Source: Desulforhopalus sp.
GTDB lineage: Bacteria > Desulfobacterota > Desulfobulbia > Desulfobulbales > Desulfocapsaceae
Length of the DNA: 64,000 nucleotides
Assembly (NCBI GenBank): GCA_030247675.1
Contig: JAOTRX010000002.1
Coordinates: 372,001 to 436,000, forward strand
Direction of reading: 5' to 3'
Shown here: positions 29,407 through 37,644 of the stretch, in pieces
How positions within the stretch are numbered: the stretch's first letter is position 1
Layout: each line of letters opens with the position of its first letter
Translations under genes and position numbers: made by a program
The notes under the pieces: model-generated
The model's database searches: none
What the model saw: only the letters and a program-made list of their open reading frames with translations
What the model was told of the DNA's origin: nothing

Positions 29407-31515
29407 ATGGATCTGAAGAATACCCGTACCACCATCCTGAATACCGGAAATCCAGAGGAAAAACGAAGAGAGATACTGGACTATTTTCAGAAAACCTTCG
29501 ACCTCGACGAGCAGCTGTACGACCATCTGGCAAGCGATGCGGCCTTCTACCGGCGTGCCGAGCCGCTACGCCATCCGCTGATTTTCTATTTCGGTCACAC
29601 CGCCTCCTTTTATATCAATAAACTGAATATCGCCAGACTCATCGACCGGCGGATCAATCCGGCCTATGAATCGATGTTTGCCATCGGCGTCGACGAGATG
29701 AGCTGGGACGATCTAAGCGCCAAAAACTACAATTGGCCAAGGGTTGATGAGGTACGAGAATATCGCCACGCAGTCCGTCAACTGGTTACCGAGCGTATCG
29801 GTGAGCTGCCGCTGACTATGCCGATAACCTGGGACTCGACATTTTGGGCGATTATGATGGGTATCGAACACCAGCGGATTCATCTAGAGACCTCCTCGGT
29901 AATAATCCGCCGCATGCCGATTGACGAGGTCCGGCCTCTTGCCGGCTGGGAGCTGTGTCCCCATGCCGGGGTCGCCCCGGCAAACAGCCTGGTCGCTGTT
30001 CCCGGCGGCAAGGTGGTGCTCGGCAAGAACAAGGATCATCCTCTCTATGGCTGGGATAATGAATTTGGCCGGCGTGAAGCGGAGGTCCTCGATTTTGCCG
30101 CAAGCAAGTATCTGGTATCGAACGGAGAATATCTGCAGTTTGTTGAGGCCGGTGGCTACGACAAGGAGCAGTATTGGACCGATGAGGGCTGGCGCTGGCG
30201 GCAGTTCACCAAGGCCCGTCAGCCGCTGTTCTGGCAGGGCGAGGCGGGAGGGTATCGGCTGCGCACCCTCGCCCGGATCATTGACATGCCCTGGAATTGG
30301 CCTGTTGAGGTCAATTACCTGGAGGCAAAGGCCTTCTGCAACTGGCTGGCCGAAAAAAAGGCGGCAAAGATTCGTTTGCCGAGCGAGGATCAGTGGTACC
30401 GGCTGCGCGACCTGCACAACATCCCTGATCAGCCCTACTGGCAGACGGCGCCCGGCAATATTAATCTGGAACACTGGGCCTCTTCCTGTCCAGTCGACCG
30501 CTTTGCCTTCGGGCAATTCTTCGATATTATCGGCAATGTCTGGCAATGGACGGAGACGCCGATAACCGGCTTTGAGGGTTTTGCAGTCCACCCCTGGTAC
30601 GACGATTTTTCCACCCCGACCTTTGATACCCAGCACAACCTGATCAAGGGCGGGTCGTGGATTTCAACCGGTAACGAGGCGACTCGCGATTGCCGCTACG
30701 CCTTCCGCCGCCACTTCTTTCAGCATGCCGGCTTTCGCTATGTCGAGGCCGATCAAGCCCTTGAGGTGGTTGAGGCAATGTACGAAAGCGACACCGCCGT
30801 TTCCCAGTATTGCGAAGCCCATTATGGCAGGACCTTCTTTGATGTGGCCAATTTCCCGGCGGCGTGCGCCAAGATCTGCCTGGAAGTCATGGAGGATAAA
30901 AAGAAGGATCGGGCCCTTGATCTCGGCTGTTCGGTAGGCCGCGCCAGTTTTGAGCTGGCTAGGGAGTTCGGCTTTGTCAACGGCCTTGATTTTTCGGCAC
31001 GGTTCATTCGCATCGCCTATCAGATGCAGGAAAAAGGGGTGATTCGCTACCAACTGCCGGAGGAGGGGGATATCGTTTCCTACCATGAGAAGCGCCTGGT
31101 GGATTTAGGCCTTGCGGATACAACGAGCCGGGTGGAATTCTTTCAGGCCGATGCCCTCAACCTCAAACCGCAATTTGCCAATTATGACCTCATCCTGGCC
31201 GCAAATCTTCTTGATCGCCTGGCTGATCCACGGAAATTCCTGAGTTCCGTGCACGAGCGGCTCAATGCCGGGGGGATTTTGGTCCTGGCCTCACCCTACA
31301 CCTGGCTTGCGGAGTTCACCGATCGCGATAAATGGCTGGGCGGCTTTCGCAAGGACGGCGAGCCGTATTTTACCCTGGAGGGTTTGCATGACCTGTTGCG
31401 GACGCATTTTTCCATGATTGGCGAACCGCGCGATGTGCCCTTTGTCATCCGCGAGACGCAACGTAAGTTTCAGCATTCCATAAGCCAGGTGACGATCTGG
31501 CAGAGAAAAGGGTGA
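29407..31515 (+). CDS. ovoA: OvoA-type 5-histidylcysteine sulfoxide synthase with methyltransferase domain
   Basis: The 702 residues combine three domains. A DinB-like N-terminal domain has the iron site HX3HXE (His155, His159, Glu161) and His64 in FGHTASFYINKL. An FGE/sulfatase-modifying domain follows (about 195-445, WQWTETPITGFEGF and FRRHFFQHAGFRY). A C-terminal class I methyltransferase begins near 503 (ALDLGCSVGRASFELA). OvoA joins cysteine and histidine with oxygen to the sulfoxide, and the methyltransferase completes ovothiol A. The reaction uses O2, notable in a supposed anaerobe; the product is an antioxidant thiol. AATGAGGAGCAGGCC precedes the start. The gene stands alone. Confidence 0.88.
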   Translation: MDLKNTRTTILNTGNPEEKRREILDYFQKTFDLDEQLYDHLASDAAFYRRAEPLRHPLIFYFGHTASFYINKLNIARLIDRRINPAYESMFAIGVDEMSWDDLSAKNYNWPRVDEVREYRHAVRQLVTERIGELPLTMPITWDSTFWAIMMGIEHQRIHLETSSVIIRRMPIDEVRPLAGWELCPHAGVAPANSLVAVPGGKVVLGKNKDHPLYGWDNEFGRREAEVLDFAASKYLVSNGEYLQFVEAGGYDKEQYWTDEGWRWRQFTKARQPLFWQGEAGGYRLRTLARIIDMPWNWPVEVNYLEAKAFCNWLAEKKAAKIRLPSEDQWYRLRDLHNIPDQPYWQTAPGNINLEHWASSCPVDRFAFGQFFDIIGNVWQWTETPITGFEGFAVHPWYDDFSTPTFDTQHNLIKGGSWISTGNEATRDCRYAFRRHFFQHAGFRYVEADQALEVVEAMYESDTAVSQYCEAHYGRTFFDVANFPAACAKICLEVMEDKKKDRALDLGCSVGRASFELAREFGFVNGLDFSARFIRIAYQMQEKGVIRYQLPEEGDIVSYHEKRLVDLGLADTTSRVEFFQADALNLKPQFANYDLILAANLLDRLADPRKFLSSVHERLNAGGILVLASPYTWLAEFTDRDKWLGGFRKDGEPYFTLEGLHDLLRTHFSMIGEPRDVPFVIRETQRKFQHSISQVTIWQRKG

Positions 31516-31524
31516 TCAGATCTG

Positions 31525-32307
31525 ATGACGAAAAAGACAGTGTTTCGCCGCTATTGCCTGCTTCTCGAATACGATGGCACTAATTTCAGCGGCTGGCAAA
31601 AACAGAACGATGCCCGCACCGTTCAGGGTGATCTGTACAAGGCCGCTGCCCGGGTCTTTGGCGATGTACCTATGGACATCCAGGGCTGCGGCCGCACCGA
31701 CACCGGAGTTCACGCCCTGGAGTATGTCGCCCATCTGGAGGTGGCAAGCATCATGCCACCATCGGCGGTGGCCGGGTTGCTTGGTGACACCCTGCCGAAG
31801 GACATCGCGCTCGTGGCAGTTGAACTGGCCGACCCGCGGTTTCATGCCCGGCATAGCTGTATTGCCAGGAGCTATATCTACCAGCTCCGCAACCGCAAAT
31901 CGGCCTTTGGCAAGCGCTATAGCTGGTGGATTCATGACAAGATGGATCTTGCCGCCATGCAGCGGGCCGGGAAGGTTTTTGCCGGCCTGCACGATTTTGC
32001 TGCCTTTGCCGACAAACAAGAACTGAAGAAATCGACCAAGGTCCTGGTGTACCAGGTGCGGCTTTTGACCGACGGTGAACTGATTCGGGTGCGCGTCGTC
32101 GGCTCACACTTTCTTTGGCATATGGTGCGGCGAATGGCCGGAGTCATGGTTGAAGTCGGCTGCGGCCGTTTGCCCGAGTCGGAGGTAGCCACCTTGCTGC
32201 ACACCTCTTCCGCCATCCCCTTCAATAACACCGCTCCGGCGGCCGGACTGTTTTTTGAGAAGGCCTTTTATGACGAGGGCGAGCTGGAGCGGTTTCTAGC
32301 CGAGTGA
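31525..32307 (+). CDS. truA: tRNA pseudouridine(38-40) synthase TruA
   Basis: The 260 residues have the TruA fold: LLEYDGTNFSGWQKQ at the N-terminus, GCGRTDTGVHA with catalytic Asp59, ARHSCIARSYIYQL, and SHFLWHMVRRMAGVMVEVG near the end. It isomerises uridines 38-40 in the anticodon arm. It begins 9 bp after ovoA, so the two may be co-transcribed although unrelated in function. It is convergent with the MFS gene 11 bp away. Confidence 0.93.
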   Translation: MTKKTVFRRYCLLLEYDGTNFSGWQKQNDARTVQGDLYKAAARVFGDVPMDIQGCGRTDTGVHALEYVAHLEVASIMPPSAVAGLLGDTLPKDIALVAVELADPRFHARHSCIARSYIYQLRNRKSAFGKRYSWWIHDKMDLAAMQRAGKVFAGLHDFAAFADKQELKKSTKVLVYQVRLLTDGELIRVRVVGSHFLWHMVRRMAGVMVEVGCGRLPESEVATLLHTSSAIPFNNTAPAAGLFFEKAFYDEGELERFLAE

Positions 32308-32318
32308 TTGTTTTTTAC

Positions 32319-33713
32319 TTACTCTCTGGGCAGTGCCCCACGGAACCAGGAAAAATACACGCCAATAAGGCAGAGCGTGGCCGAGATGAAAAAGACCATG
32401 TGCATGCTGCTGAGGAATAAATCGTAATTGTCAGGGGTTATCGCCCGGCGGCCGACAATCAAGGCAAGGACGACCGTGGCTACCGCCATGCTGGCCATCT
32501 GGCCGAGCAGACGCATCGTGGCCACTGCCCCGGAGGCCAGGCCGTAGTGGCGCTTTTCGACGGAGCCCATGATGGCGCTCATATTTGGTGAGCTGAACAG
32601 GGCAAAGCCGGTGCCAAGGAGGATCAGGTTAATGACGATCAGGTGTACTCCGGTCTCCGCTGTCAGCGTTGCGAACAACGAAACACAGATGACGGTGATC
32701 GTCATCCCGGCAGTTGCCAGCCTGCGGGGGTCGATACGGTCCGACAGCCTGCCGGCTATCGGTGAAAGCATGGCCATCATGATCGGCATGGCTATCAGCA
32801 CGGTACCCGCCGCCTGGGGCGACATGCCTTTGATATATTGAAGGTACAGGCTGAGCAGGAAGGTAACGGCAAAGGTCGCCGAGTAGTTGAGAAGGGCCGC
32901 CAGGCTCGAAAACGCGAAGGCCTTGTTGGCGGCGAATAGCTGCATGTCAAAGACCGGAAAGCGGGCTGCCAATTGGTGGCGGACAAAGAGGAAAAACAGC
33001 AGAGATCCGCTTGCCAGCAGGATAATGCCGATCAGTTCCGGCAACCGGGTGGCACCGTAGACCAGGGCAAAAATGGCTGAGGCATACAGCAGACAACCGC
33101 CAATATCAAGCCGTTGCCCGGGTTCGCCACGCCATTCGCCGCGCAGACAAACCAGGGTCAGGACAAAGGAAAAGAGGCCGAGGGGCAGCATGACCAGGAA
33201 GATGCTCCGCCAACCGAAATGTTGGGTCAAAAGACCGCCGACGAAGGGTCCTACCGAGAGGCCGATATACACGGCGGCAACATAGATGCCGATGACCTGT
33301 CCACGCCGGCTTGGCGGGAAGATCGAGGTGAGAATGGCCATGCCGGTAGTGACGAACATCGCCGCGCCAAGACCCTGCAGGACCCTGGTTGCTATGAGCA
33401 GGGTGACGGAATTGACAAAGGCCGCTGCCCCCGAACCGATGGTATACACCCCCAGGCCAGTTGCAAATACCTTTTTACGCCCATGGATATCGGCTATTTT
33501 CCCGGCGGGAACAAGACCCACGGCCACCGCCAGCAGGTAGGCTGTGGCGATCCAGCTGAGCTGGACGGCATCCATGTGGAGCTCGCTCTGGATGGCCGGC
33601 AGGGCGACATTTACCGAGGAAATCATATAGGGTCCGATAAAGGAGGTCAGGGTCGCGACAATCAAGGCCGAGCGTTCGAGGCTTGCGGTATTCTTTGTGT
33701 CGGCATTTTGCAT
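32319..33713 (-). CDS. MFS transporter, DHA2 (EmrB/QacA) type
   Basis: The 464 residues have about 14 hydrophobic helices. They include the motif-A-like loop GKIADIHGRKKVFATG after helix 2, the R-containing ATRVLQGLGAAMF helix (motif B), and motif C-like YIGLSVGPFVGGLL. These features fit drug:H+ antiporters of the 14-helix family. The substrate cannot be told. A partial match to the dispersed repeat (GGCTGAGTAGAACAGCT, 33747-33763) lies just upstream of the start. Confidence 0.85.
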   Translation of the reverse strand: MQNADTKNTASLERSALIVATLTSFIGPYMISSVNVALPAIQSELHMDAVQLSWIATAYLLAVAVGLVPAGKIADIHGRKKVFATGLGVYTIGSGAAAFVNSVTLLIATRVLQGLGAAMFVTTGMAILTSIFPPSRRGQVIGIYVAAVYIGLSVGPFVGGLLTQHFGWRSIFLVMLPLGLFSFVLTLVCLRGEWRGEPGQRLDIGGCLLYASAIFALVYGATRLPELIGIILLASGSLLFFLFVRHQLAARFPVFDMQLFAANKAFAFSSLAALLNYSATFAVTFLLSLYLQYIKGMSPQAAGTVLIAMPIMMAMLSPIAGRLSDRIDPRRLATAGMTITVICVSLFATLTAETGVHLIVINLILLGTGFALFSSPNMSAIMGSVEKRHYGLASGAVATMRLLGQMASMAVATVVLALIVGRRAITPDNYDLFLSSMHMVFFISATLCLIGVYFSWFRGALPRE

Positions 33714-33992
33714 GATCTATTATCCCGTCGGTTTATCGTTGAAGAAGGCTGAGTAGAACAGCTAATAGCAAAAAAGGGTATTCAGAGCGGTTTTATAGCA
33801 ACGGCCAGGGTCTGCGCGTCAGGCCGTCGCCAACAGAACTATGGCAACGGTGACATCTCTGGTCAATGTGGTTCCTGCACGTCCGCCAGGGTGCGATACC
33901 AAATTTTCAGCCTTCATGTCAACCAATCTCCTCGTCGTGCGTTGTCTTCTGTAGAGGCAGGTTGACTATTCACTATAAAGGAGATTATTGCT

Positions 33993-34340
33993 ATGAAATG
34001 TAAGACATTTATTGCTGCCGCAGGGGTTGCTTGTTTTCTGCTTGTTCCTGGTGCCATTGTGAGGGCCGAAGATCGTGGCGACGCCATAGAAGATCGCCTG
34101 GATCTTCGGGGAGACCGGATCAATAACCGGCTGGACGCCAGGGGTGATAGGATCGATTACCGGCTGGACGGACGATCGGCACGTGCCGAGGCCAACGGCC
34201 ATGAGAATCGAGCCCTCCGTCTTGAACGCATGGGTGACCGGATTGACAACCGGCTCGATGCGAGAGGCGACCGGATAGACAACCGGCTGGATCATCGGGG
34301 GCAAAGGATCGACCGCCGCTACGACCGTCACCACGATTGA
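33993..34340 (+). CDS. Small secreted protein with RGDRIDNRLDA repeats
   Basis: The 115-residue precursor has a signal peptide (MKCKTFIAAAGVACFLLVPGAIVRA). About 85 charged residues follow, built from an 11-residue unit of the form RGDRIDNRLDA (for example GDRINNRLDARGDRIDYRLDG and GDRIDNRLDARGDRIDNRLDH). The alternating Arg/Asp pattern suggests a long amphipathic helix or coiled coil in the periplasm. AAGGAGATTATTGCT gives a strong ribosome site. No function is recognised. The repeated DNA also opens frames on the opposite strand, which I reject. Its neighbours are an MFS pump and a sigma factor. Confidence 0.78.
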   Translation: MKCKTFIAAAGVACFLLVPGAIVRAEDRGDAIEDRLDLRGDRINNRLDARGDRIDYRLDGRSARAEANGHENRALRLERMGDRIDNRLDARGDRIDNRLDHRGQRIDRRYDRHHD

Positions 34341-34461
34341 TTGGTTGACGATGCTGGGGCTGGTGGGGCAGGGACATCGGTGTACCGTCCCTTGCCGTTA
34401 TAAAACAAGGTCAGGACATTGCCCAGAGCCACCTCAAAAAACGTCATAGGCCCGGCCAGAT

Positions 34462-34980
34462 ATGGATCTCTTTCTGCAATCGATTGAACGGTCGGCATAC
34501 CGCATGGCGCTCTTTGCCAGCGGGGAACGGGAAGATGCCCTCGATCTGGTGCAGGACGCCATGTATAAATTTGTCGACAAATACCAGGACAAGCCGCGGG
34601 AGGATTGGAAACCGCTGTTTTACAAGGTCCTCCACAATGGCATCCGCGATTATGGCCGGCGGAAGACGGTGCGGCGCTGCCTGAGACGATTTGGAATTGG
34701 CAGGGCTGAGGATGAGGGTGACGAATTGGAGAAGATTGCCGACACAAAGAGTCCTGATCCCGAACACCGCGCCGGGGTGGGGCAGGCCTATGCCGCCCTG
34801 CAGGAGGCCATCTTCCTTCTTCCCGACCGCCAGCGTCAGGCATTTCTGCTGCGCGGCTGGGAGGAACTCAGCGTGGCGGATACCGCGAAGGTCATGGGTT
34901 GTACCGAGGGCTCGGTAAAAACGCATTATTTTCGGGCGGTGCAGGTGTTGCAGCGACAGTTGGGGGATTATTGGCCATGA
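34462..34980 (+). CDS. ECF-type RNA polymerase sigma factor
   Basis: The 172 residues hold sigma region 2 (AYRMALFASGEREDALDLVQDAMYKFVDKY) and region 4 (about 110-165: LPDRQRQAFLLRGWEELSVADTAKVMG ... GSVKTHYFRAVQVLQRQL). No region 3 is present. A short basic linker (RRKTVRRCLRRFG) joins them. Its TGA overlaps the ATG of the next gene by 2 bases, so the two are translationally coupled, as sigma/anti-sigma pairs often are. The target promoters are unknown. Confidence 0.87.
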   Translation: MDLFLQSIERSAYRMALFASGEREDALDLVQDAMYKFVDKYQDKPREDWKPLFYKVLHNGIRDYGRRKTVRRCLRRFGIGRAEDEGDELEKIADTKSPDPEHRAGVGQAYAALQEAIFLLPDRQRQAFLLRGWEELSVADTAKVMGCTEGSVKTHYFRAVQVLQRQLGDYWP

Positions 34981-35423
34981 CCATAGAAGAGAAAACCTTT
35001 GTTGATTCGGCAAAGAGGCTCCTCGACGAGTCACTTGCAGATATCGATGGAGCAACCTTGGCCTCATTGGCCCGCGCCAGGAAGGCAGCCTTGGCTGGTC
35101 ATAAACCGCAAAAGAGTTTTATCTACCGGCCGTTTTTTTGGTTTGGTTCGGCCGCTTCTCTTGCCGGTGCCATTCTTCTGATAGTTCTGATTATGCCGAA
35201 AACCATCGGCCAAGGCCGGTCGGAGCTTGGGCTGGTTGCTGATTTAAGCATAATTACCTCCGAGGAACCTATTGATTTATTTGAAGATATTGAATTCTAC
35301 GAGTGGATCTCCGCTCTGGAAGGCGAGGCGCCTGCTACCGGTGGTCCTGGCAGTGTTCCTGGTCCTTTTCACGACGGAACAGGGACGATGCCAGTCCCAG
35401 GGCCAGAAGGTCGAGGCGCCTGA
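34977..35423 (+). CDS. Single-pass membrane protein coupled to the sigma factor (candidate anti-sigma)
   Basis: The 148 residues begin at the ATG that overlaps the sigma factor stop (ATGA). A cytoplasmic part of about 60 residues (MTIEEKTFVDSAKRLLDESL ... LARARKAAL) is followed by one membrane helix (FWFGSAASLAGAILLIVLIMP, about 62-82) and an outside part. The outside part holds the FEDIEFYEWISALEGE segment that recurs in small membrane proteins beside sigma factors and DUF3106 genes. No zinc HxxxCxxC anti-sigma motif is seen. Its last 50 codons overlap the next gene in another frame. Confidence 0.72.
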   Translation: MTIEEKTFVDSAKRLLDESLADIDGATLASLARARKAALAGHKPQKSFIYRPFFWFGSAASLAGAILLIVLIMPKTIGQGRSELGLVADLSIITSEEPIDLFEDIEFYEWISALEGEAPATGGPGSVPGPFHDGTGTMPVPGPEGRGA

Positions 35424-35604
35424 TGCCGAGTTGCTGGAGTTTTTAGGCGCCTTCGAAGATACAGAGTCGGGCTGGGTGGATCCTTTTGAACTGGAAGATA
35501 TAGCTGCGTTGAGCAGCTTGTCTGCCCAAACGAAACAACTGCCCTTGCGGCCTATGGAGGAGAAAGATGCATCAGCAAAGGGGGACAGCGATGAAATCGA
35601 GTAG
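35272..35604 (+). CDS. Small secreted protein, overlapping its neighbours
   Basis: 110 residues from TTG 35272, which has AGGA 5 bp before it. A signal-like segment LLPVVLAVFLVLFTTEQGRCQ follows basic residues. A short acidic domain ELLEFLGAFEDTESGWVDPFEL comes next and resembles the small proteins found between sigma/anti-sigma genes and DUF3106 genes. The first 152 bp overlap the upstream gene in a different frame. The tail AALSSLSAQTKQLPLRPM is coded by a copy of the dispersed hairpin element. Later starts are possible (GTG 35341), so the N-terminus is uncertain. Confidence 0.6.
   Translation: MIYLKILNSTSGSPLWKARRLLPVVLAVFLVLFTTEQGRCQSQGQKVEAPDAELLEFLGAFEDTESGWVDPFELEDIAALSSLSAQTKQLPLRPMEEKDASAKGDSDEIE
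35501..35557 (+). repeat. Dispersed two-hairpin element, copy C, inside an open frame
   Basis: TAGCTGCG begins the copy, followed by arms TTGAGCAG/CTGCCCAA (loop CTTGT) and the GCCCTTGCGG second hairpin. It is read through in the frame of the small gene at 35272-35604. It ends directly at the GGAGGAG ribosome site of the downstream DUF3106 gene. Confidence 0.8.
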
Positions 35605-36148
35605 TCTTCCTGTCTTGGCGAGGTTTTTTGTACTGCTCGTCCTTGCTATGGCGTTGCTCCGCCCATCTGCTGCCGCAGCTCAAGCCTTTGCCGACCTGCC
35701 CAAGGAACAGCAAGGTGTGCTGCAGCCCTTTTCCGGAGAATGGCAGACCTTTTCTCCGGAAAAACAGGCGCGTTTGCGCAAGGGCGCTGAACGTTGGCTG
35801 GGAATGAATCAGGAGGAGAAGGCCGCGGCCAAAAAACGATTTAAGCAATGGCAGAATCTCAAGCCGGAGGAGCGGCAGGGTATTCGCGAACGTTTCGACC
35901 AATACCAGAAGCTCTCTCCCACACAAAAGCAGCGCCTGCGCAGCGCTCGCGAGAGGTTTCGCCAGCTGCCGCCGGAAAAAAGGCAGGAACTGCGACAGCG
36001 CTGGCGGTCGCTTGATCCGGAGCAAAGAGCGGCAATGCGCGAGCGGTTTCGCCGGGCGACGCCTGATAGGCGGGAAAGGTTTCTCGATAGATGGGAGAAT
36101 GCCACACCGGAACAGCGGCAACGGATGCTGGAACGGCGGCAGCAATAA
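35591..36148 (+). CDS. DUF3106-family secreted protein
   Basis: The 185-residue precursor has a signal peptide (MKSSSLPVLARFFVLLVLAMALLRPSAAAAQ). Many arginine/proline-rich units of the form LPPEKRQELRQRWRSLDPEQRAAMRERFRR follow, typical of DUF3106. It resembles CpxP/Spy-like helical proteins in composition, but that link is tentative. ATG 35591 with GGGGGA 5 bp upstream gives a clean signal peptide; ATG 35567 with GGAGGAG is an equal alternative adding eight residues. It belongs to the sigma factor cluster and is probably exported to the periplasm. Confidence 0.75.
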   Translation: MKSSSLPVLARFFVLLVLAMALLRPSAAAAQAFADLPKEQQGVLQPFSGEWQTFSPEKQARLRKGAERWLGMNQEEKAAAKKRFKQWQNLKPEERQGIRERFDQYQKLSPTQKQRLRSARERFRQLPPEKRQELRQRWRSLDPEQRAAMRERFRRATPDRRERFLDRWENATPEQRQRMLERRQQ

Positions 36149-36205
36149 TGGCCGATTTGCAGGCTTTGAAATATCAAAAAAGAAGAGAAAGACCTTGGTC
36201 AACTG

Positions 36206-36958
36206 TCACGGCTGTGACAGCCGCATGATCGCCTGATTGGCGATGGTCAGGCCGAAGATGCCGGTGATGGTCGGCAGGCTACCGAGGACATTGCGCTTGC
36301 GGCCCCGGTCGGCGTAGGGGCTGGGGGCGATCCCGCCTTCATCTTCCTCTGCTAATTGATACTCAAACTCGATCTTTTCAGTGGAGTAGACACAGGAAAT
36401 CCCAGGGCCGACGTCGCGCCGGCGCAGGCGTTTACGCAAATGTCTGGCCAGGGGGCAATTGGCTGTATCGAAGAGGTCGCCGCTGCGGATCAAGGCCGGG
36501 TCGGTGCGCAGGGCGGCACCCATGGAGCTGATGATCGGGATCCCGCGGACATAGGCACCATGCAGCAGCTGGGTCTTTGGGTTAAGTGAGTCGATGGCGT
36601 CGATGAGCAGGTCAGGCCGTGGTTCGAGGATTTGCTCCAGGGTCTCTTCGCCGGCAAAGAGCTGCAGGGCTTCGACTCGACATTCCGAGTTGATCGCCAG
36701 GATTCTTTCCCGGGCAACCTCGGCCTTTGGCCTGCCCAGATTGCTTTCCAGGGCAAGGAGCTGACGATTGAGGTTACTTGCCTGGATGGTATCGTAGTCC
36801 ACCACCCGCAGGTTGCTGATTCCGGCCCGTACCAGTCCCTCGATAACATAGCCACCGACGGCGCCGATACCGACCACCGTCACCATCCGTGACTGGAGCA
36901 GGGTAAAACGATCTTCGCCGAGTAGCCGGCGGGTTCGGGTAAATCTATCCATAGTCAT
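36206..36958 (-). CDS. tcdA: tRNA threonylcarbamoyladenosine dehydratase (ThiF/E1-like)
   Basis: The 250 residues have the E1/ThiF fold: VTVVGIGAVGGYVIEGLVRAGI (ATP-binding glycine loop, about 27-48), VVDYDTIQASNLNRQLLAL, DLLIDAIDSLNPKTQLL, and SMGAALRTDP near 145. TcdA cyclises t6A37 in tRNA to ct6A with ATP. Length is near that of other TcdA proteins. Other ThiF homologues (MoeB, HesA) are less likely because no partner sulfur-carrier gene is nearby. A small hairpin (CTGTCAC/GTGACAG) covers its 3' end. Confidence 0.85.
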   Translation of the reverse strand: MTMDRFTRTRRLLGEDRFTLLQSRMVTVVGIGAVGGYVIEGLVRAGISNLRVVDYDTIQASNLNRQLLALESNLGRPKAEVARERILAINSECRVEALQLFAGEETLEQILEPRPDLLIDAIDSLNPKTQLLHGAYVRGIPIISSMGAALRTDPALIRSGDLFDTANCPLARHLRKRLRRRDVGPGISCVYSTEKIEFEYQLAEEDEGGIAPSPYADRGRKRNVLGSLPTITGIFGLTIANQAIMRLSQP

Positions 36959-37236
36959 AATCTGTGAGGTTTAGAGCACCAAGGGCTTATCTCTTGCGGC
37001 AAGCAGCGGAAGATCTGGCAAATTTCCGGGTGACGCAAGGGTTGTCTGCTGCAATTTTCTGTAATTATCCATGAAATCCTAAAGATTGCACCGCCTTTTT
37101 CATGCCAAGGGCCAAATCGCAGGTCCAAGCCAAAATGACTTGCCAAGGCCGGTGCCTCCGTGGTAGAAATCCTCCCCCTGCAAACAATTGGTTATTCCGC
37201 AAGATCTTTTCCCACATTCAGCAACACCGCACAACC

Positions 37237-37644
37237 ATGTTTCACCTGCCATGGCAGAATGCCGATCCCGAAAATACCGCAACCTGGGCGAGATATACCT
37301 CAAAACTCTGCAGCCACTGCGCCGCCTCCTGCTGCGGTCTGCCGGTGGAGGTGAAGGCCACGGATCTGGTTCGCATGGGCCTTATCGACGAGTTTTCTCT
37401 AGAGGAAGACCCCAAATACATTGCCAGAAGGCTGATGAAGAAGGGTCTGGTAGAGCATTTTCACGCCAAGACGGCCACTTTCACCCTTGCCAGACGCGCC
37501 AACGGCGATTGTCTGTTCCTTGATGAGGCGGCCAGGCGTTGCACCATTTACCATAATCGCCCCGACACCTGTCGCAACCATCCGGGTATAGGGCCGCGCG
37601 CCGGCTACTGCGCGTTCAGGATCAAGACCTCCGCTCTTCGTTGA
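37237..37644 (+). CDS. YkgJ-family cysteine-cluster protein (first)
   Basis: About 135 residues with the cysteine pattern of the YkgJ (UPF0153) family: CSHCAASCCGLPVEV near 25, DCLFLDEAARRCTIYHNRPDTCRNHP near 90-115 and a final Cys in GYCAF. The clustered cysteines are expected to bind zinc or an iron-sulfur centre. The function of the family is unknown. The ATG at 37237 has no clear ribosome site, and the frame extends to 37102, so the start is uncertain. Its end overlaps the convergent SET gene by 23 bp. Confidence 0.75.
   Translation: MFHLPWQNADPENTATWARYTSKLCSHCAASCCGLPVEVKATDLVRMGLIDEFSLEEDPKYIARRLMKKGLVEHFHAKTATFTLARRANGDCLFLDEAARRCTIYHNRPDTCRNHPGIGPRAGYCAFRIKTSALR

Noticed and set aside
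33747..33763. Possible sixth copy of the dispersed element before the MFS gene
   Set aside because: Only about 17 bp (GGCTGAGTAGAACAGCT) resemble the left arm; the rest is absent. It is mentioned only as a possible remnant.
34080..34330. Short tandem DNA repeats considered as a CRISPR or VNTR array
   Set aside because: The units are coding, imperfect and without unique spacers.
33966..34377. Antisense frames across the RGDRIDN repeat gene
   Set aside because: They are produced by the repetitive DNA. The sense frame has a signal peptide and a strong ribosome site.
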